Positions 23,378 to 33,790 of a stretch of 42,134 bases of DNA are shown one piece after another. The notes beneath the pieces were generated by a model that had not been told where the DNA came from, ran no database searches, and saw only the letters and a program-made list of their open reading frames with translations. Every line of letters starts with the position of its first letter. Within the stretch, counting starts at the first letter, position 1. The position numbers were made by a program, and so were the translations under genes. This DNA comes from Planctomycetota bacterium (GTDB lineage Bacteria > Planctomycetota > JACOTG01 > JAJDCM01), in the NCBI GenBank assembly GCA_029260825.1, contig JAJDCM010000103.1:1-42134 (forward strand), in the 5' to 3' direction.

Positions 23378-24577
23378 TTAGGGTGATGGTGATTCTGTTG
23401 TTGACCAGCCTCGCGCCCGGGCAGCATTCTCTTCTCGCACCGAAGATGAGGTGCCGAGAGATTTCATTGTTACCAGGAAGAACAGAGCAAGAGCTGAGAT
23501 GAGCGGGATGATCTCCCAGATGCCAAAAGTGGGACGCTCTCCCATGAGGGGAGGGCCGACCTGAAGGAAGAGGTCGAGTGCTTGTCCCGCCATGATCGCG
23601 ACCGCTACTCGAAGCATGACTGTTTCGTTTCGACAGGCTGCCCTGGGCATGAGGACCAGAAACGGAATGAGCCAGTTGAGGACCAAGTTGGCCTTCGTCA
23701 GAACATTCCAAGGAGCTTCGTTGCGGAGCAAATAGTAGGAGGTCTCTTCGGGCATGTTTGTGTACCAGATCAACATGTGCTGGCAGTACCAGATGTAGAC
23801 CCAGAAGACACTGAGGCTCAGTGTGATCCGGCCGAGATCCTGAAGATGAGACCCGGTAATGATGTTTCGAAAGGAAGTCGTGCGGCGTAATCCAACGGCA
23901 AAAATGGTGACGGCTGCAATGCCGGTGAGGCCGACGCCAGCGAGTCGGTAGAGAGCAAAGGCTGTGCTGAACCAGTGGGCTTCAAGGGACATCAGCCAAT
24001 CAAAGCTTGCCAGTGAAAACGTAATGGCTAGCGCAATCATGAACAGGGCGGAGGTGACGAGGCCCTTGCGCATCCCCCCTGGCTCTTCTTCGTTGCGGGT
24101 CTGGCGGGAGATCCGGACCAACCTCCGGAGAAAGAAGATCCAGATGGCAAAGAACACGAGTAGGCGAATGGAAAACCCGAGCACGTTCAAGTAGGCGGAT
24201 TTTCCTTGGAGAACTTTGTCCCCCGCCACCACACTTTCATGGGTCCATTCGTACAGAGCGTGGAGGCCAAACAGGAGTCCTAATCCAAGGAGTGCGGCCA
24301 AGGGAATCGACGAGGTCATGGCCTCGGGAATTCGTCGCAGACCGTTTGCCCAGGTCGCTCCGCTTAACGTTGCTACGGCGAGGAAAATTCCCCCGGCCAT
24401 GCCAAGTCCCACAAGGTAGTTGAAGGCCACCAGGTAACCGACCCAGATGCGATGGGGAGCCAGGATAAGGCCACCCAGGAATACGAGAACACCAAGAATT
24501 CCTACGATGGCGAGAATCTTCATCAGGCGGGCAGGTGGGGTGAATTCGATTTTTCCATGGAGGTTCGGATGACTCAT
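23378..24577 (-). CDS. actF: Alternative complex III subunit ActF
   Basis: This encodes 399 residues. ATG 24577 overlaps the actE stop (ATGA) and has GGAGG upstream; the longer ORF to 24799 lies within actE. About ten membrane helices, including ILGVLVFLGGLILAPHRIWVGYLVAFNYLVG at the N-terminus and SLSVFWVYIWYCQHMLIWYTNMPEE near the middle, are characteristic of ActF. ActF is an integral subunit related to ActC's NrfD-like fold but without the conserved quinone-site residues of ActC. It anchors alternative complex III (quinol:cytochrome c oxidoreductase) in the inner membrane. The gene order actABCDEF is complete. Confidence 0.92.
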   Translation of the reverse strand: MSHPNLHGKIEFTPPARLMKILAIVGILGVLVFLGGLILAPHRIWVGYLVAFNYLVGLGMAGGIFLAVATLSGATWANGLRRIPEAMTSSIPLAALLGLGLLFGLHALYEWTHESVVAGDKVLQGKSAYLNVLGFSIRLLVFFAIWIFFLRRLVRISRQTRNEEEPGGMRKGLVTSALFMIALAITFSLASFDWLMSLEAHWFSTAFALYRLAGVGLTGIAAVTIFAVGLRRTTSFRNIITGSHLQDLGRITLSLSVFWVYIWYCQHMLIWYTNMPEETSYYLLRNEAPWNVLTKANLVLNWLIPFLVLMPRAACRNETVMLRVAVAIMAGQALDLFLQVGPPLMGERPTFGIWEIIPLISALALFFLVTMKSLGTSSSVREENAARARGWSTTESPSP

Positions 24578-25158
24578 GGCTTGGCCTCCTGGAGGGATCG
24601 AACGTGGAGAATCACCTTCCACCGTTCTTCTTGATCGAGTTGAGCAGCGTAGGAAGACATGCGTCCCTGTCCCCGGGTGAGAATATGGTAGATCCAACCA
24701 TCCTGCATTTCTTGACATCGCTTGGCGAGCAGAGAAGCCGGCGGCGGGAGTCCCCGGGAGACAACTGGGCCGTCGCCCGCACCTCCTGCTCCATGACAAG
24801 CAACGCAGTAAGCTGCAAAGAGCTCCGCACCTTCTGTCACGGCGTCGAGGTCATCCGAAAGAAACGGGTTCTTCAGTTCACGTCCGGCCCTTTTGGCCTC
24901 CTCGTCACCCGGGCCGTATGGAAAGGGTAGGTGACCGCGAGCCACAACGCCCGGCATGAGAGGCTGCTGGGTGGATCCGTCTTTGAAGTGCGGATTCTCC
25001 GAGAGAGGCTCATAGGCCAAGGAGTAGGACATCTCCGTGAACATCTCGTAGTTCTTACGATCCGGGTCCGAGCGAAATCCCATTTGCAGTGAGAATAGAG
25101 CGACCAGAGTGATTGCCGCGCACACCAAGAACACCAGAGTGTTTCGGCTCTCTTTCAT
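24574..25158 (-). CDS. actE: Alternative complex III monohaem cytochrome ActE
   Basis: This encodes 194 residues from ATG 25158, overlapping the actD stop by 4 nt. An N-terminal membrane anchor (residues ~8-26) is followed by a class I cytochrome c domain with CVACH at 118-122 and a distal Met in GQGRMSSYAAQL. The intervening PLSENPHFKDGST...LPFPYGPGD segment is typical of ActE. It receives electrons from the ActA multihaem subunit on the periplasmic side and passes them to a soluble or membrane-bound acceptor. In this window the likely acceptor candidate is the diheme cytochrome at the head of the train (inference). Confidence 0.92.
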   Translation of the reverse strand: MKESRNTLVFLVCAAITLVALFSLQMGFRSDPDRKNYEMFTEMSYSLAYEPLSENPHFKDGSTQQPLMPGVVARGHLPFPYGPGDEEAKRAGRELKNPFLSDDLDAVTEGAELFAAYCVACHGAGGAGDGPVVSRGLPPPASLLAKRCQEMQDGWIYHILTRGQGRMSSYAAQLDQEERWKVILHVRSLQEAKP

Positions 25159-25685
25159 TCGTTCATCTCCGACCAGCACTCGAGGACCCCGTGGTGCTGC
25201 AGGATTGTTTGAATATCGCCTTGTGTCATTGATGCGTCTTTTCTCTGGACGATCAGCACGAAACGATCGTTGGTGATTCGCGAGTCGATCGGATGGGTTT
25301 TCCTACCCGGGAAGAGGCGCGACGTCAGCAGGAATCCAGCGACGGTAAGGAGCCCGGCGAACAGGATCAACATTTCAAACGTCACCGGAATAAAGGCGGG
25401 AAGAGAGTTGAAAGGCTTTCCACCCACATTGAGCGGATAGTCGCTGGCCGAACTCCAGTACTGAAACCACAAAGAGAGAGTGAGACCGAGAGTCCCGCCG
25501 ACCAGGGTCCAGTAGGGAAGTCGGCTCGAGCGGATCCCGAGAATCGGATCGATTCCGTGGATCGGGTAGGGTGAGTGGGCTTCGACAATGTCAATCCCCC
25601 GATGTTGGCAATCTTTGGCTGCTGCAAGCAGGGTATGTTCATCCCCAAAGACTCCTACCTCGGTTCTTACCGGTCTTTGTTTCAT
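25155..25685 (-). CDS. actD: Alternative complex III subunit ActD
   Basis: This encodes 176 residues; the start overlaps the actC stop (ATGA). Two membrane helices ([22 protein letters not shown] and [26 protein letters not shown]) are preceded by an N-terminal alpha/beta domain beginning [21 protein letters not shown] and the PYPIHGID motif conserved in ActD. No cofactor site is present. ActD is a structural membrane subunit. The 4-nt overlaps on both sides indicate tightly coupled translation within the complex. Confidence 0.92.
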   Translation of the reverse strand: MKQRPVRTEVGVFGDEHTLLAAAKDCQHRGIDIVEAHSPYPIHGIDPILGIRSSRLPYWTLVGGTLGLTLSLWFQYWSSASDYPLNVGGKPFNSLPAFIPVTFEMLILFAGLLTVAGFLLTSRLFPGRKTHPIDSRITNDRFVLIVQRKDASMTQGDIQTILQHHGVLECWSEMNE

Positions 25686-27067
25686 TTCAAGGTGTCCTTT
25701 CCGAAGGACTCGGTTGCTTCATGAGGTTTCAGCACCGTCTTGACTTCGTTCATGGAGATCATGGGAAGAAAGCGGCAGAAGAGAAGGAAAAGGGTGAAGA
25801 AGAGACCAAAGCTTCCAACGAAGGTTGCGATCTCAACAAGGGTCGGGGCGTAGCTGGTCCAGGAGGAAGGGAGAAAATCCCGGTGGAGCGATGCCACGAT
25901 GATGACGAACCGTTCGAACCACATTCCCACGTTCACGAGAATCGAGATGATGAAGACAAGGGCGATTGTCTCTCGCACCTTTCGAATCCAGAGAAGCTGA
26001 GGTGCCACCACGTTGCAGCCCACCATGATTGCGTAGGCCCACGCGTAGGGACCGGAGATTCGGTTGTTGAAAGCAAACTGCTCGTACGGGCTCCCCGAGT
26101 ACCAGGCAATGAAGAGCTCTGTTGCGTAAGCACCCCCGACGACGCTCCCGGTGAAGACAACAACTTTGCACATCGCACTGATGTGGCGCTGGGTGATGTA
26201 GTCCTCAAAGTTCATCACTTTTCGAGCGATGATCATGAGGGTCAACACCATGGCGAACCCGGAAAAGACGGCACCCACCACGAAGTACGGGGGAAACAAG
26301 GTTGTATGCCATCCGGGTACGACTGCAGTGGCGAAGTCGCTGCTAACGACACTGTGAACACTGACCACCAGCGGAGTGGCAAGCGCAGCAAGAAGAAGGC
26401 AGGTTACTTCGTACCGTGACCAGGTGCGGGCGGATCCGTTCCATCCCAGAGAAAACAAGGAATACAGTTTGCGACGAAAGCCCTTCGCCCGGTCTCGAAG
26501 CGTCGCGACATCGGGAATCATTCCGAGATACCAGAACACCAGAGAAATGGTGAAGTAGGTACCGATGGCGAATACATCCCAGAGAAGTGGAGAACGGAAA
26601 TTTACCCACAAGGACCCTCGAGTGTTCGGGTATGGAAAGACCCAAAAGCAAAGCCAGGGACGGCCCATGTGAATCAACGGAAAAACGCCGGCGCACATGA
26701 CGGCAAAGATCGTCATGGCTTCGGCGGACCGATTGATGGACGTTCGCCATTTCTGCCGGAGGAGAAGGAGAACGGCCGAAATGAGAGTTCCCGCGTGACC
26801 GATCCCCACCCAGAAGACAAAGTTGGTGATGTCAAAAGCCCAGCCCACCGTACGGTTCAGGCCCCATGTTCCAATCCCGACCTTGATCTGATAAGTGACG
26901 GCCACGATTCCCAGCAGTAATGCCGAGAGTGCGAGAAGGAAAGCCGGCAGCCACAGGCGCCCGGGGCCTTTCTCCGGGACGGTACAAACGTCGCTGGTTA
27001 CCTGGGTGGGAGTCTTCCGTCCCAGAATCAGGGGCGGTTTCAAAGTCGATGTTTGGATGATGCTCAT
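25682..27067 (-). CDS. actC: Alternative complex III quinol-binding subunit ActC (NrfD/PsrC-like)
   Basis: This encodes 461 residues from ATG 27067 (GGAG 6 nt upstream; ATG 27073 is an alternative two codons longer). It is a ten-helix NrfD-like integral protein: [76 protein letters not shown], and [28 protein letters not shown]. The conserved acidic and His residues in these helices form the menaquinol/ubiquinol site at the periplasmic side in ActC. It takes electrons from quinol and passes them to the Fe-S clusters of ActB. Confidence 0.94.
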   Translation of the reverse strand: MSIIQTSTLKPPLILGRKTPTQVTSDVCTVPEKGPGRLWLPAFLLALSALLLGIVAVTYQIKVGIGTWGLNRTVGWAFDITNFVFWVGIGHAGTLISAVLLLLRQKWRTSINRSAEAMTIFAVMCAGVFPLIHMGRPWLCFWVFPYPNTRGSLWVNFRSPLLWDVFAIGTYFTISLVFWYLGMIPDVATLRDRAKGFRRKLYSLFSLGWNGSARTWSRYEVTCLLLAALATPLVVSVHSVVSSDFATAVVPGWHTTLFPPYFVVGAVFSGFAMVLTLMIIARKVMNFEDYITQRHISAMCKVVVFTGSVVGGAYATELFIAWYSGSPYEQFAFNNRISGPYAWAYAIMVGCNVVAPQLLWIRKVRETIALVFIISILVNVGMWFERFVIIVASLHRDFLPSSWTSYAPTLVEIATFVGSFGLFFTLFLLFCRFLPMISMNEVKTVLKPHEATESFGKDTLK

Positions 27068-27084
27068 CTCCATCTCCGCTAAGC

Positions 27085-30000
27085 TCAGCCCGACGTGGGA
27101 TGGGCGCTCGTCGTTGGGTCATTGTGTTGATCTTGATTGCTCACTTTTGCCAGGTAGAAGACACCGGGCTTCGTGTTCAGTTCGGGAAGCACGGTATAGG
27201 AGCGTTTGGTTGCGACCGACCGGGAGATCTTGCTCTCGGGGTCGTTGAGATCTCCGAAGATAATGGCCGAGGTGGGACAGGATTGTTGACAAGCCACCTC
27301 GATCGTCTCGACTCCATTCTCATTCCCATTGCGCCGGTCCTCTGCCTTGGCTCCCTGGATGCGCTGGACGCACAGGGAGCATTTCTCCATGACCCCTCGA
27401 CTCCGGATGGTCACGTCAGGATTCAGGGACATGTTCTGCAGACGGTCTTCCCGCGGATAATCGAACCAGTTGAAGCGCCGAACTTTGTAGGGACAGTTAT
27501 TGGCGCAATAGCGTGTGCCGACGCATCGATTGTAGACCTGCTGATTGAGACCTTCTTTGCTGTGGACGGTTGCGAGAACCGGACAGACGGTTTCGCACGG
27601 TGCATTGGCGCAGTGCTGACACATCATGGGTTGGTGGACCGTCTCGATGTCCGTCCCCTCTCCCTGGTAGTACCGATCGATTCGCATCCAGTGCATCTCT
27701 CGGTGACGTCGCATTTCGTCTTTTCCAACGACCGGGATGTTGTTCTCGGCTTGACATGAAACGACACAAGCGGAGCACCCGGTGCATGCGGTCAGATCGA
27801 CGGCGAGCCCCCAGCGTGCTCCGGGATGAAGGTGATCGTCTTTCCAGAGGCTCTTGTCATGATCATGGTGCTCCCCGATGGCGTGGTCAGGGTCGTTCTT
27901 CCATTCGGAAAGAGTCGTACTTCTGACCGCGTCTCTCACTTCGCCTCCCTTCGGGGCGAGATGAGGTGGAACTGTCAGGGAATGATAATCCTGACTGCAC
28001 GCGAGCTCCGATCTTCCGCCATCAGGTTTCAAGGTCACGGAGACGCCGTTGTTTCCGAGTTCGCCTGAAAGGAGCGTCAGGAACACGGATGCGTTCTTTC
28101 CCACTCGACCATCGCTGCCAACACTGGGTTTGGCCTCGAGCCAGGCGGGCCCAATGCCGTGAAATCGTTCTGTCCCGCTTCGCCCATATCCAAGGGCTAC
28201 GGCCACAACGTCCTCATGCTGACCCGGTTGCAATTGAACGGGTAGCCGGATCTGGGTCCCTCCCGCTGAGCTGATGATGACGGTGTCACCTTGGGATAGG
28301 TTCTTCGCTTTGGCGGTCTTTGGGGACAGGCAGGCGTAGTTGTCCCAGGAGACCTTGGTCACCGGGTCGGGCAGCTCTTGCAGCCAGGGGTTGTGGGCAT
28401 GGGACCCGTCCAGCATTGCCAGCTTCGAATAGAGGATGAGGCCGAGCTCGCCCGCCTTTGGTTTGACGGATTCTTTGGGCGCCACAAGATCAGAATCAAC
28501 CCACGCGGGAGCCTTCGCGCCGGAAGATCCCTCGTGTTCGTAGCAACCGTCATGAAGAGATTTCTGAAAGAAAGATTCAAAAGATGGAAAGGACGTCATC
28601 GGAACCGTGGGCCAGATTTCCCGCCTCCAGTATTCACGAACAAGATCTCGATCGGAGGTTGTCCGTCCCTGCCATCGGGTGAGTGTCTCGCGGAGAGTGC
28701 GAGCGCTTTGAAGGGGAGGCACTGTTGGTTGGGTCAGGCTGTAAGACCCTCGTATTGCTTCGGTATCGTTCCAGCTCTCGAGACTGTGGGATTCAGCGCA
28801 CACATAATCGGAGAGCTGGCTCGTTTCGTCCTGATAAGGGGAAAGACGAATCACGAGTTTTACGTTCTTGAGGGCGGACACGAAGCCTGCCTCGGGAGGG
28901 AGGTCAAACGCTGGATTGACTCCTTGTACGATCAGAGCGTCGATCGAGCCTTCCTGCATGTCTGTGATGAGTTGGGTGAGTTCTCGATCGTTGCCCTTCT
29001 TTTGGAGGGAAGGACGGGCCAGGTCGAGGGTTTTTCCGTAGTTCCCGAGTGCGTGGTTCATTCGATTGATGAGGGTTTGGAGGGTTGGGTCGGAGCTACC
29101 ACTGATGACCAATCCTTGCCCTCGATGCTTCCAAAGCTCGGTGGAGAGGCTTTGGATGCTTTCCTCTACTTTGTTTGAAACAGGGGTGATTGGCAGGGTG
29201 TTTTCGATTCCTGCTTTGCGGGAGATGACATCCCAGAGGAAGACGATTGCGTCCCGCAACTCTCCGGGTGCGACCACCGCACGATGATCGGAGCGACTCC
29301 CGGTGAGCGACATTCGGGACTCGAAGTGGTAGTGTTTCGAAAAGACCGTGGGAGAAGAGTCCGGGTTCCTTCCCTTCGCATAGGCTTTGGAGAACTCGAC
29401 CGGTGAGATCCAGGTTCCGAGGAAGTCGGCGTCGAAGGAGGCTATGATCTTGGCGCGATCGAAGCGGAAATGAGGAACTACCCGGGTCTTGTGAGTTCGT
29501 TCATGAGCCTCCAGGATCGAGGAAGCCGAAAGTGGGTCGAACATCACATGACCGCTCTTCTCGAAGCCGGACAAAAACGTGTCGATGGCGGCAAGGGTGC
29601 TCGGGCTGGTAATGGTGCCGGAGAGGATTCGGATGTTCCCTCCCGCTCCCTGGATGGCTGCTAGTTGTTCTCGAATTTCTTCATCGGCCTTCTTCCAGGT
29701 GATGGCGGAAAACTCCCGCCTTGCCTCTGTCTTCTTGGATCGCATCGACTCGGAAAAGCGGTGCGAGTCATAGAGTGGCAAGAGAGACGCCTGTCCAACC
29801 GCGCAAAGTCCTCCCGACCAGGACTGTCGAGGGTTTCCTTCGAGCTTGGTGGGCCGGCCATCCCGACATGTAGCCAATGCCGCGCACCCCGCCGTGCAAC
29901 CTGCGCAGGTCGTCGCGATCTGGTAGGAGAGACCGGGAACGATTTCCTCCGGGGAGACGAGATAGGGAATGGCGTGCATGACTGGCCCGCGACTGCAACC

Positions 30001-30207
30001 GGCAACGGTTGCGGCAAGGCTGAATCCGGCGAGCTTCAGGAACGATCGGCGAGAGGCTCCAGAATCCTGCTCTTGTGTGTTCAGGGCCTTTTGGATGTCC
30101 TGATTGAGGTCGTCCTGGTTGAGAACCCCTTCTTTCTCCTCGGGGCTTCGCCAGTACACAGACTTGATCGAAGACTTGGCTTCAGGATTTGTCTTTTCGT
30201 CGGACAC
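27085..30207 (-). CDS. actB: Alternative complex III Fe-S/molybdopterin-like fusion subunit ActB
   Basis: This encodes 1040 residues. GTG 30207 is chosen because GGAG lies 5-7 nt upstream and the frame before it is the end of actA. A late Tat signal (RR53-54, [11 protein letters not shown]) follows a ~50-residue N-terminal segment containing the YWRS motif typical of ActB. A catalytically inactive molybdopterin-oxidoreductase-like domain follows ([20 protein letters not shown] at its start). The C-terminal ~250 residues are a four-cluster ferredoxin domain: [37 protein letters not shown] and CSLCVQRI plus CQQSCP. Located on the periplasmic face, it wires ActC to ActA. Confidence 0.94.
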   Translation of the reverse strand: MSDEKTNPEAKSSIKSVYWRSPEEKEGVLNQDDLNQDIQKALNTQEQDSGASRRSFLKLAGFSLAATVAGCSRGPVMHAIPYLVSPEEIVPGLSYQIATTCAGCTAGCAALATCRDGRPTKLEGNPRQSWSGGLCAVGQASLLPLYDSHRFSESMRSKKTEARREFSAITWKKADEEIREQLAAIQGAGGNIRILSGTITSPSTLAAIDTFLSGFEKSGHVMFDPLSASSILEAHERTHKTRVVPHFRFDRAKIIASFDADFLGTWISPVEFSKAYAKGRNPDSSPTVFSKHYHFESRMSLTGSRSDHRAVVAPGELRDAIVFLWDVISRKAGIENTLPITPVSNKVEESIQSLSTELWKHRGQGLVISGSSDPTLQTLINRMNHALGNYGKTLDLARPSLQKKGNDRELTQLITDMQEGSIDALIVQGVNPAFDLPPEAGFVSALKNVKLVIRLSPYQDETSQLSDYVCAESHSLESWNDTEAIRGSYSLTQPTVPPLQSARTLRETLTRWQGRTTSDRDLVREYWRREIWPTVPMTSFPSFESFFQKSLHDGCYEHEGSSGAKAPAWVDSDLVAPKESVKPKAGELGLILYSKLAMLDGSHAHNPWLQELPDPVTKVSWDNYACLSPKTAKAKNLSQGDTVIISSAGGTQIRLPVQLQPGQHEDVVAVALGYGRSGTERFHGIGPAWLEAKPSVGSDGRVGKNASVFLTLLSGELGNNGVSVTLKPDGGRSELACSQDYHSLTVPPHLAPKGGEVRDAVRSTTLSEWKNDPDHAIGEHHDHDKSLWKDDHLHPGARWGLAVDLTACTGCSACVVSCQAENNIPVVGKDEMRRHREMHWMRIDRYYQGEGTDIETVHQPMMCQHCANAPCETVCPVLATVHSKEGLNQQVYNRCVGTRYCANNCPYKVRRFNWFDYPREDRLQNMSLNPDVTIRSRGVMEKCSLCVQRIQGAKAEDRRNGNENGVETIEVACQQSCPTSAIIFGDLNDPESKISRSVATKRSYTVLPELNTKPGVFYLAKVSNQDQHNDPTTSAHPTSG

Positions 30208-30221
30208 GATGACTCCATTCA

Positions 30222-30875
30222 CTAGTAGTGGCAAGCGGCGCAGTCGGTTGAGACATGGGTTGTGTGGCCATCCGGAGATGCTATTGCGGGTGTATTGCGG
30301 TGGCAGTCCAGGCAAAAACCCATGTTCAGATCACGATCTTGGCGCAAACGATCCATGGTCTGTACCGGGCCATGGCAGGATTGACAAGCAATGCCGCCGG
30401 CCACGTGAACGCTGTGATCAAAAGCAACGAAGTCGGCGAGGTGATGAACTCGGGTCCACTGAATCGGCTCGGGATCTTGCTCTGGATCGGGCAGTCCCTC
30501 GGGGTTCAGACCCAGAGCGCGATAGATCTTTGCTATTTCGGGAGAGATGATGCGCGTGGCCTCCCTTTCTTCATCGATGGCTTTGAGCTTTTCCGACAGC
30601 ATGGTGTCAAAGGATGAGGTGACATCCTGGTGACAGTTCATGCAGATGTTTGCCGGTGGGATTCCCGCGGTTCGGCTCTTTCGTGCCCCATAGTGACAAT
30701 AGGTGCAGTCGATCGAGAGCTCGCCCGCATGCAGGCGATGGGAAAAGTTGATGGGCTGCGTCGGTGCATAGCCCGCGTGATTCCCCGGCAGATGGAAGTC
30801 TGCAGTAACCGCTACCACTACCACTCCGATGAGAAGAAGGCACACGACAAATATTCTTGCGATCATCCGGTCCAT
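30222..30875 (-). CDS. actA: Alternative complex III pentahaem cytochrome ActA
   Basis: This encodes 217 residues. One N-terminal membrane helix (residues ~5-24) is followed by five CxxCH haem-c sites: CTYCH, CMNCH, CQSCH, CLDCH and CAACH. This is the pentahaem ActA arrangement, with additional His (NFSHRLH, HHLADFVAFDHSVH) for distal ligation. It is periplasmic and collects electrons from ActB for ActE. It begins 17 bp downstream of narI, which shows that the nitrate reductase and complex III genes share one transcript. The start could also be the Met three codons in. Confidence 0.94.
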   Translation of the reverse strand: MDRMIARIFVVCLLLIGVVVVAVTADFHLPGNHAGYAPTQPINFSHRLHAGELSIDCTYCHYGARKSRTAGIPPANICMNCHQDVTSSFDTMLSEKLKAIDEEREATRIISPEIAKIYRALGLNPEGLPDPEQDPEPIQWTRVHHLADFVAFDHSVHVAGGIACQSCHGPVQTMDRLRQDRDLNMGFCLDCHRNTPAIASPDGHTTHVSTDCAACHY

Positions 30876-30892
30876 TTCATCCCCGATCCGTG

Positions 30893-31582
30893 TCAGCCCC
30901 GATTGCGGATTGATTTACGATCCCAGTTCCAAAGGACGACTTGAGTCTTGCGCCAGATGTAGTGGTTTGGCACCACCAACACGTGGACGAGTCGAGTAAA
31001 GGGGAAAACGCCGATCAGGACGAATGCGTTGAGAACATGCATCTTCACCAGGGCGGGCATGGCTGCCATGGTGGAAACGTCGGGTTGCAACGTGACGAGT
31101 GACCACAACCACGGTGCGGCTGAGGTGGCAAACCAGGAGGAACCCCAGCCGTGGAAGATGGCGATTCCCATTCCCGTTGCGACCTGGATCAGAAGCAGAC
31201 CGTAGACGACCCAATCCCCGATGGTTGTTACCAATCGAACCTTGGAGTTGTTCAACCTTCGCATCACGATGTTGATGAGGCCGACAAGGGTCAAGATGCC
31301 AAGAGCGAGTCCGGTGATTTCGATCAAGAAGAGCCGCCAGGGAACGCTATTCCAGGTCAGCACCCAGGAGGGAAGTAAGAAAGCTCCAACATGGGCAGCA
31401 AGGGTGAGCAGCAGGCCAAAATGGAAAGGGACGGATCCCCAAAAATGCTGTTTATTCTCGAGGAACTGGGACGAGAGGCTCGAGTAAGTGAATTTCCGCT
31501 GGCGATAGCGCTGTATGGTGACGATAAAGAAGATCGCCATGGACAGGTAGGGAACAACGGCGAACAGGAGGAATTCATTCAT
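30893..31582 (-). CDS. narI: Respiratory nitrate reductase gamma subunit NarI
   Basis: This encodes 229 residues; ATG 31582 overlaps the narJ stop (ATGA) with GGAG 8 nt upstream. There are five membrane helices. Haem b ligand His residues are in SVPFHFGLLLTLAAHVG (helix 2) and KMHVLNAFVLIGVFPFTRLVHVLVVP (helix 5). NarI oxidises quinol at the periplasmic side of the membrane and passes electrons through two b haems to NarH, so the nitrate reductase here has its own quinol entry and does not need complex III. Confidence 0.94.
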   Translation of the reverse strand: MNEFLLFAVVPYLSMAIFFIVTIQRYRQRKFTYSSLSSQFLENKQHFWGSVPFHFGLLLTLAAHVGAFLLPSWVLTWNSVPWRLFLIEITGLALGILTLVGLINIVMRRLNNSKVRLVTTIGDWVVYGLLLIQVATGMGIAIFHGWGSSWFATSAAPWLWSLVTLQPDVSTMAAMPALVKMHVLNAFVLIGVFPFTRLVHVLVVPNHYIWRKTQVVLWNWDRKSIRNRG

Positions 31583-32265
31583 CGGCGTGCTCCGGGAAAC
31601 AAGCCGGGAAGCGGGCATCCGTCTGAACAGTCTTCTGCCGCTTCGTCGGTTTCATTTCGTGGGGAAGATCCTTCTGAATACCCGGGTCCCGATTCAGGGA
31701 ACTCGGGCGGACGGGTTGGTGCAAGAGGGGTCGGGGCCAGCTCGACGCCTTCGGGGATCTTCGAGTCCACTGCTTTTAAAATGGCTTCGAGGACTCCAAG
31801 GTAGATGCTTTCCGAGCTGGTAAGTGCTTCCACAATCGTCTTGATTGCAGGAGCTGCAGAAGCGATCGCGAGCTCCGTCGCCTCCTCCGCATCAAGGCGG
31901 CCGATCACTCTCAAGACATGGGTCAAATGATCAGGGAGTTCAGAGCTCTCCGGGAGTCCAAGGTATCGAAGTTGCTGGCGCATATGCACCAGGAACGCTC
32001 CCCGAGAGTAATTTTCTCCAAAGATGTGCCATCCAACTTCGAGAGATTGGGTGGCGTTGCTGTCGAACGTCCTCGTGTAGATTTCCTCGAGTTTCCCGAT
32101 CGGTTGATCCTCGATGAAACCCAGGAAGGAACGAAGGCTCTCCTCTGCTTCGGGAAGAGATGCCTTCACGGTTCTGACCATGCGGCAGAGGTCCTGGGTT
32201 GTGTTCCCTTCCGGGTACGTGACAAGACTTGCCAGGTCGTCAAAAACTTGGGGGGTAAGGGCCAT
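31579..32265 (-). CDS. narJ: Nitrate reductase chaperone NarJ
   Basis: This encodes 228 residues. ATG 32265 has GAGGAG 9 nt upstream; the TTG at 32274, which overlaps the narH stop, is an alternative. It is an all-helical TorD/NarJ-family protein: DDLASLVTYPEG, LEEIYTRTFDSNATQSLEVGWHIFGE, YSRGAFLVHMRQQL and ELPDHLTHVLRVIGRL are the conserved stretches. A Pro/Glu-rich C-terminal tail ends in CSDGCP. It inserts the molybdenum cofactor into NarG and holds NarGH until NarI is ready. It is cytoplasmic and not part of the final complex. Confidence 0.93.
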   Translation of the reverse strand: MALTPQVFDDLASLVTYPEGNTTQDLCRMVRTVKASLPEAEESLRSFLGFIEDQPIGKLEEIYTRTFDSNATQSLEVGWHIFGENYSRGAFLVHMRQQLRYLGLPESSELPDHLTHVLRVIGRLDAEEATELAIASAAPAIKTIVEALTSSESIYLGVLEAILKAVDSKIPEGVELAPTPLAPTRPPEFPESGPGYSEGSSPRNETDEAAEDCSDGCPLPGLFPGARR

Positions 32266-32270
32266 CGATC

Positions 32271-33758
32271 TCAACTCCTCTTCGGGCCAACCGTAAAGCC
32301 AAATCCTGCGGCTTGACGTCGTTCATGGGGGTCGTCGATCATTTCAATCGCCATCTCTCGCTGCATGGGGGGAATGACGAATCGATCCTTGAAGGAAGCG
32401 AGAGACGTGAGCTTGTAGATTGCGTTGGCTTCCCTCTCCGTGCATTCTGCTTCGTTGAGAGCGCGATCTGCAGTCTCGCGATCGATATCCCCTACCGTCA
32501 GGTGGCGTCGCAGGAGACGTACGGCGTACTGCTTGCGAAGGGCATATCGGACCTTACCGTCGTTTCCGGCGGAGAAGAGTTTTCCCAGGTAGCTGATGGG
32601 AGTCCGAGCCTTCTCGATATCGGCAAACAGGTCTTCATTGTCGATCTGGACCGTATCTCCGGTTTGTTTGGACATGACCGGGAGAAGTGGCGGAACATAG
32701 AACAGCATGGGGAAGGTCCTGAACTCGACATGGAGTGGAAGCGCGATCTTCCACTCCTTGGTGAAACGATAGACCGGCGATTTGCGAGCGGAATCGATGA
32801 CAGAATCGTGAATTCCGTTCTCTTTGGCTGCTGCCTGGACCTCCGGATCGTTGGGGTCAAGAATGAGATCGTATTGAGCATCGACGAGTTCAAGGTCTGG
32901 CCGAAGTGCAGCTTCTTCGATTTTGTCCGCGTCATACAAGACGTTTCCCAGGTACCGGATGCGGCCCACGCATGAGTGGAAACAAGCGGGGGCTTGTCCC
33001 GTTTCGAGGCGGGGGAAGCAGAGGATGCACTTTTCAGATTTTCCCGTCGACCAGTTGTAGTAGGTCTTTTTATAGGGGCAAGCGGATACGCAGGAACGCC
33101 AGGCTCGGCACCGTTCTTGATTCAGGAGAACGATCCCGTCCTCGCCTCGCTTGTAGAGGGCGCCAGATGGACACGAAGCGACGCAACTCGGGTTCATGCA
33201 GTGGTTGCAGATCCGTGGCAAGTAGAAGAATGCGAGCCGCTCGATCTCGAACATTTGCTTCCGTTCGATGGGATCGAGACCCTCCAGGTTCGGGTCGTTC
33301 TCCGCGTAGATCGGAGAGCCTCCCAGATCATCGTCCCAGTTGGGGCCTGCTTCGATTTCCATGGGCTCGCCGGTGACCATGGAGAGGGGGCGAGCTACTG
33401 GCTGATCGTCCCCTTCGGGAGCGTTGAAGAGTTCTTGATAGTCGTAGGTCCACGGCTCGTAGTAATCGTCCATGCTGGGCTGAGTCGGGCTGTGAAAGAT
33501 GTCGAAGATGACCCGGCCTTTGCCCGTGGATTTGAGTTTGAGGTCGGATCCGTCGACCTCCCAGCCACCCTTGTAGTTGAGCTGGTCTTCCCATTTCGTC
33601 GGGTAGCCGGTGCCCGGTTTGGTTTCTACGTTATTCCACCACATGTATTCCGTGCCGGTTCTATCGGTCCAGATGTTCTTGCACGAAATGCTGCAAGTGT
33701 GGCATCCGATGCACTTGTCGAGGTGGAAGACCATCGCGATTTGAGAACGAACATCCAT
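32271..33758 (-). CDS. narH: Respiratory nitrate reductase beta subunit NarH
   Basis: This encodes 495 residues; ATG 33758 follows AAGGAGAGAGA. Four ferredoxin-like Cys clusters: CIGCHTCSISCK, CNHCMNPSCVASCP, CRAWRSCVSACP and CILCFPR with CFHSC. The Trp in CRAW replaces a Cys and marks the [3Fe-4S] cluster, exactly as in classical NarH. It carries electrons from NarI haems to NarG. It is cytoplasmic, with no export signal. It lies 32 bp downstream of narG. Confidence 0.96.
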   Translation of the reverse strand: MDVRSQIAMVFHLDKCIGCHTCSISCKNIWTDRTGTEYMWWNNVETKPGTGYPTKWEDQLNYKGGWEVDGSDLKLKSTGKGRVIFDIFHSPTQPSMDDYYEPWTYDYQELFNAPEGDDQPVARPLSMVTGEPMEIEAGPNWDDDLGGSPIYAENDPNLEGLDPIERKQMFEIERLAFFYLPRICNHCMNPSCVASCPSGALYKRGEDGIVLLNQERCRAWRSCVSACPYKKTYYNWSTGKSEKCILCFPRLETGQAPACFHSCVGRIRYLGNVLYDADKIEEAALRPDLELVDAQYDLILDPNDPEVQAAAKENGIHDSVIDSARKSPVYRFTKEWKIALPLHVEFRTFPMLFYVPPLLPVMSKQTGDTVQIDNEDLFADIEKARTPISYLGKLFSAGNDGKVRYALRKQYAVRLLRRHLTVGDIDRETADRALNEAECTEREANAIYKLTSLASFKDRFVIPPMQREMAIEMIDDPHERRQAAGFGFTVGPKRS

Positions 33759-33790
33759 GTCTCTCTCTCTCCTTGTTCTTCGTTCCTGGG